In this document: positions 6,408-7,433 of the stretch, piece after piece | How positions within the stretch are numbered: the first letter of the stretch is position 1 | Layout of the letters: every line of letters starts with the position of its first letter | Made by a program: the position numbers and the translations under genes | The notes under the pieces: generated by a model | What the model was told of the DNA's origin: nothing | Databases searched by the model: none | Seen by the model: only the letters and a program-made list of their open reading frames with translations | Origin: AL-N1 sp039178835 | Lineage (GTDB): Bacteria > Chloroflexota > Chloroflexia > Chloroflexales > Roseiflexaceae | Direction: 5' to 3' | Assembly: GCA_039178835.1 (NCBI GenBank) | Contig: JBCDFA010000375.1 | Span: forward strand, 1 to 7,433 | Length of the DNA stretch: 7,433 nucleotides

Positions 6408-6438
6408 GGCGATGGCCCGCCGGATCGCTCCCATCGCC
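6408..6438 (+). repeat. Eight-base inverted repeat
   Basis: GGCGATGG (6408-6415) and CCATCGCC (6431-6438) are perfect inverted arms with a 15-base loop. It lies between the two hairpin copies and shares the CCCATCG word that recurs at 6457 and 6465. No function is evident. Confidence 0.4.
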
Positions 6439-6472
6439 TTCGACATACTCAATCACCCCATCGTCCCATCGC

Positions 6473-6503
6473 TCTGTCGGCGGTTGCAAACCGCCGCTAC
6501 ACC
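6473..6503 (+). repeat. Hairpin repeat element, copy 2 (TCTGTC ... ACACC flanks)
   Basis: CGGCGGTT (6478-6485) and AACCGCCG (6489-6496) form a perfect eight-base-pair stem with a GCA loop, flanked by TCTGTC (6473-6478) and ACACC (6499-6503). On the minus strand it begins about 11 bases after the stop of the DUF1501 gene, where a terminator would be expected, but no T-run follows. GC-rich stem-loops of the GCGG...GCAA...CCGC type are common between genes in several bacterial phyla. Confidence 0.6.
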
Positions 6504-6506
6504 ATG

Positions 6507-7433
6507 CTAACCCTTAACCCCTACAACACCACGAAAGGTTGGTGCGTATTCGGGGAAAATCTCGTCGATTTGAGGATTGTTCAGGCGCTTTTGCAGAATT
6601 TCACCCAGAATATCGCGATAATCCGAAGTCACCGCGAGATCGCCGGGGCCGACGAGTTGCTCAGGTGCGAGACCGGGCCATTCCCCATGCACCTGCCCAC
6701 CATTGACACCACCACCCAGCAACATCATCATACTACCATGACCGTGGTCGGTGCCGAGACCGCCATTCTCCCTGACGCGCCGCCCAAACTCCGACATCGT
6801 GATCACCAGCGTCTGGTCGCTATGTTCGTGGATATCCTCATAGAAAGCAGCCATCCCCTGCGCCAGTGACGCCAGACTCCCGGCCATCCAGCCTTCGCTG
6901 TTGCCCTGCGCGATATGCGTGTCCCAGTCGCCCACATCGAGACAGGCCACCTCAAGTCCCACCTCGGCTTTGATGAGCATAGCCACCTGCCGCAGCCCCT
7001 GACCAAATTCGTCGTCGGGGTACTGCACCCCGGTAGCTGGTCGGTACTGCGCTGGGTCGAGCGACTCCAGCGTCGCCAACACATCGAGTGTGGCCTGCCC
7101 GGTGTCGATGAGCGGACCATCGGCGTAGAGCGTGGCCAGCGCAGACTGCATCTGGGCAATCGATTGGGCATCACCATCCATGTGGAAGTCGGAGATCGAG
7201 CGAAGGGCAGCGGCAGGAATACGCCCCTGTAGCGACCGGGGAATACGTTCGCCAACGCCAATCGCCCGCAGCGGTGAGGTGTTGTTGGTGTTAAGCGAAG
7301 CCAGATGCCGCCCAATCCATCCCGACGACGGGCCGTTGTCAGTGCTGATGCCCCGCTCCATCAACTCCATCGCCTGGAAATGCGAACGGCTCTCGTCGGG
7401 TGCGCCACACGCCTGGACAAACGCCAACTCCTG
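6507..7433 (-). CDS. DUF1501 family protein, C-terminal part (5' end beyond the window)
   Basis: About 308 residues are visible, ending at the TAG read from 6509-6507. The frame is still open at the right edge (QELAFVQACGAPDESRSHF), so the start lies outside; the TTG at 7427 is an internal Leu codon. The sequence matches DUF1501 proteins, large uncharacterised relatives of the alkaline phosphatase/sulfatase fold that are often exported and are frequently encoded next to DUF1800 genes. Counting from 7427, conserved blocks are SHF (15-17), GWIGRHL (36-42), WDTH (168-171), SEFGRRVRENGG (212-223), GTDHGHG (225-231), LGGGVNGG (237-244) and SDYRDILGEIL (268-278). Full-length members are about 400-460 residues, so about a quarter is missing, including any signal peptide. 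It is more GC-rich than much of the + strand region and points the opposite way, so it probably belongs to the host backbone. Confidence 0.88.
   Translation of the reverse strand, partial: QELAFVQACGAPDESRSHFQAMELMERGISTDNGPSSGWIGRHLASLNTNNTSPLRAIGVGERIPRSLQGRIPAAALRSISDFHMDGDAQSIAQMQSALATLYADGPLIDTGQATLDVLATLESLDPAQYRPATGVQYPDDEFGQGLRQVAMLIKAEVGLEVACLDVGDWDTHIAQGNSEGWMAGSLASLAQGMAAFYEDIHEHSDQTLVITMSEFGRRVRENGGLGTDHGHGSMMMLLGGGVNGGQVHGEWPGLAPEQLVGPGDLAVTSDYRDILGEILQKRLNNPQIDEIFPEYAPTFRGVVGVKG

Larger units (their letters stand above)
6120..6506. other. 387-base intergenic region between convergent genes, rich in inverted repeats
   Basis: I find no supportable gene here; open frames on both strands lack ribosome binding sites and family resemblance. 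The left part (6120-6230) is pyrimidine-rich and featureless. From 6239 the composition turns GC-rich and three stem-loops occur, two of them copies of one element. A CCCATCG motif occurs three times (6430-6436, 6457-6463, 6465-6471). The CDSs on either side converge on this stretch, so the stem-loops may help end transcription from both sides, although no T-run follows any of them. Confidence 0.6.

Noticed and set aside
6160..6489. 109-codon minus-strand open frame in the intergenic region
   Set aside because: It starts with TTG inside a hairpin, has no ribosome binding site, is not in frame with the DUF1501 gene, and resembles no protein family.
6279..6869. 196-codon plus-strand open frame
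   Set aside because: It covers the hairpin region and then lies antisense to the conserved C-terminal part of the DUF1501 gene; the product shows no domain features.
6803..7315. 170-codon minus-strand frame in the DUF1501 region
   Set aside because: It is an alternate-frame shadow, rich in Arg, Pro and Trp, over conserved DUF1501 blocks.

Overview
The window holds a run of small, mostly unrelated genes, all on the + strand (1 to 6119). A 387-base non-coding stretch rich in inverted repeats follows. The 3' part of a larger minus-strand gene then runs off the right edge (7433 down to 6507). The organism is a bacterium. A DUF1501 protein, an MglB-like Roadblock/LC7 domain joined to a sigma-70 region 4, and GC-rich stem-loops between genes would fit a member of Chloroflexota, but nothing here is diagnostic and this is only an inference.

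Left to right on the + strand: a nucleotidyltransferase-like gene broken by a one-base frameshift and cut by the left edge (1-730); a GNAT acetyltransferase with an uncertain start (811-1323); an alpha/beta hydrolase with a Cys in place of the usual Ser nucleophile (1483-2382); a DUF402/FomD-like protein (2410-2982); an ASCH-domain protein (3120-3590); a divergent short-chain dehydrogenase lacking the catalytic Ser and Tyr (3657-4415); a second GNAT gene, also frameshifted (4452-4998); a Roadblock-like/sigma region 4 fusion (5125-5658); and, 17 bases after it, an orphan CdiI-type immunity gene (5676-6119).

Most genes have a recognisable ribosome binding site and sit 17 to 160 bases apart, so two or three short transcription units are likely: 1483-2982, 3120-4998 and 5125-6119. 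The genes do not form one metabolic pathway. They look like an accessory region of stand-alone acetyltransferases, nucleotide- or RNA-related small proteins and an orphan immunity gene. Base composition varies along it (positions 3841-3900 have 22 G+C of 60). The minus-strand DUF1501 gene is richer in G+C (positions 6601-6660 have 36 of 60), which suggests that the right end is host backbone and the left part acquired or decaying DNA.

The points most worth a second look are the Roadblock-sigma4 fusion and its pairing with the immunity gene, the two enzymes with altered catalytic residues, the cluster of single-base frameshifts, and a pair of about 30-base hairpin elements with identical flanks but different stems between the convergent genes.
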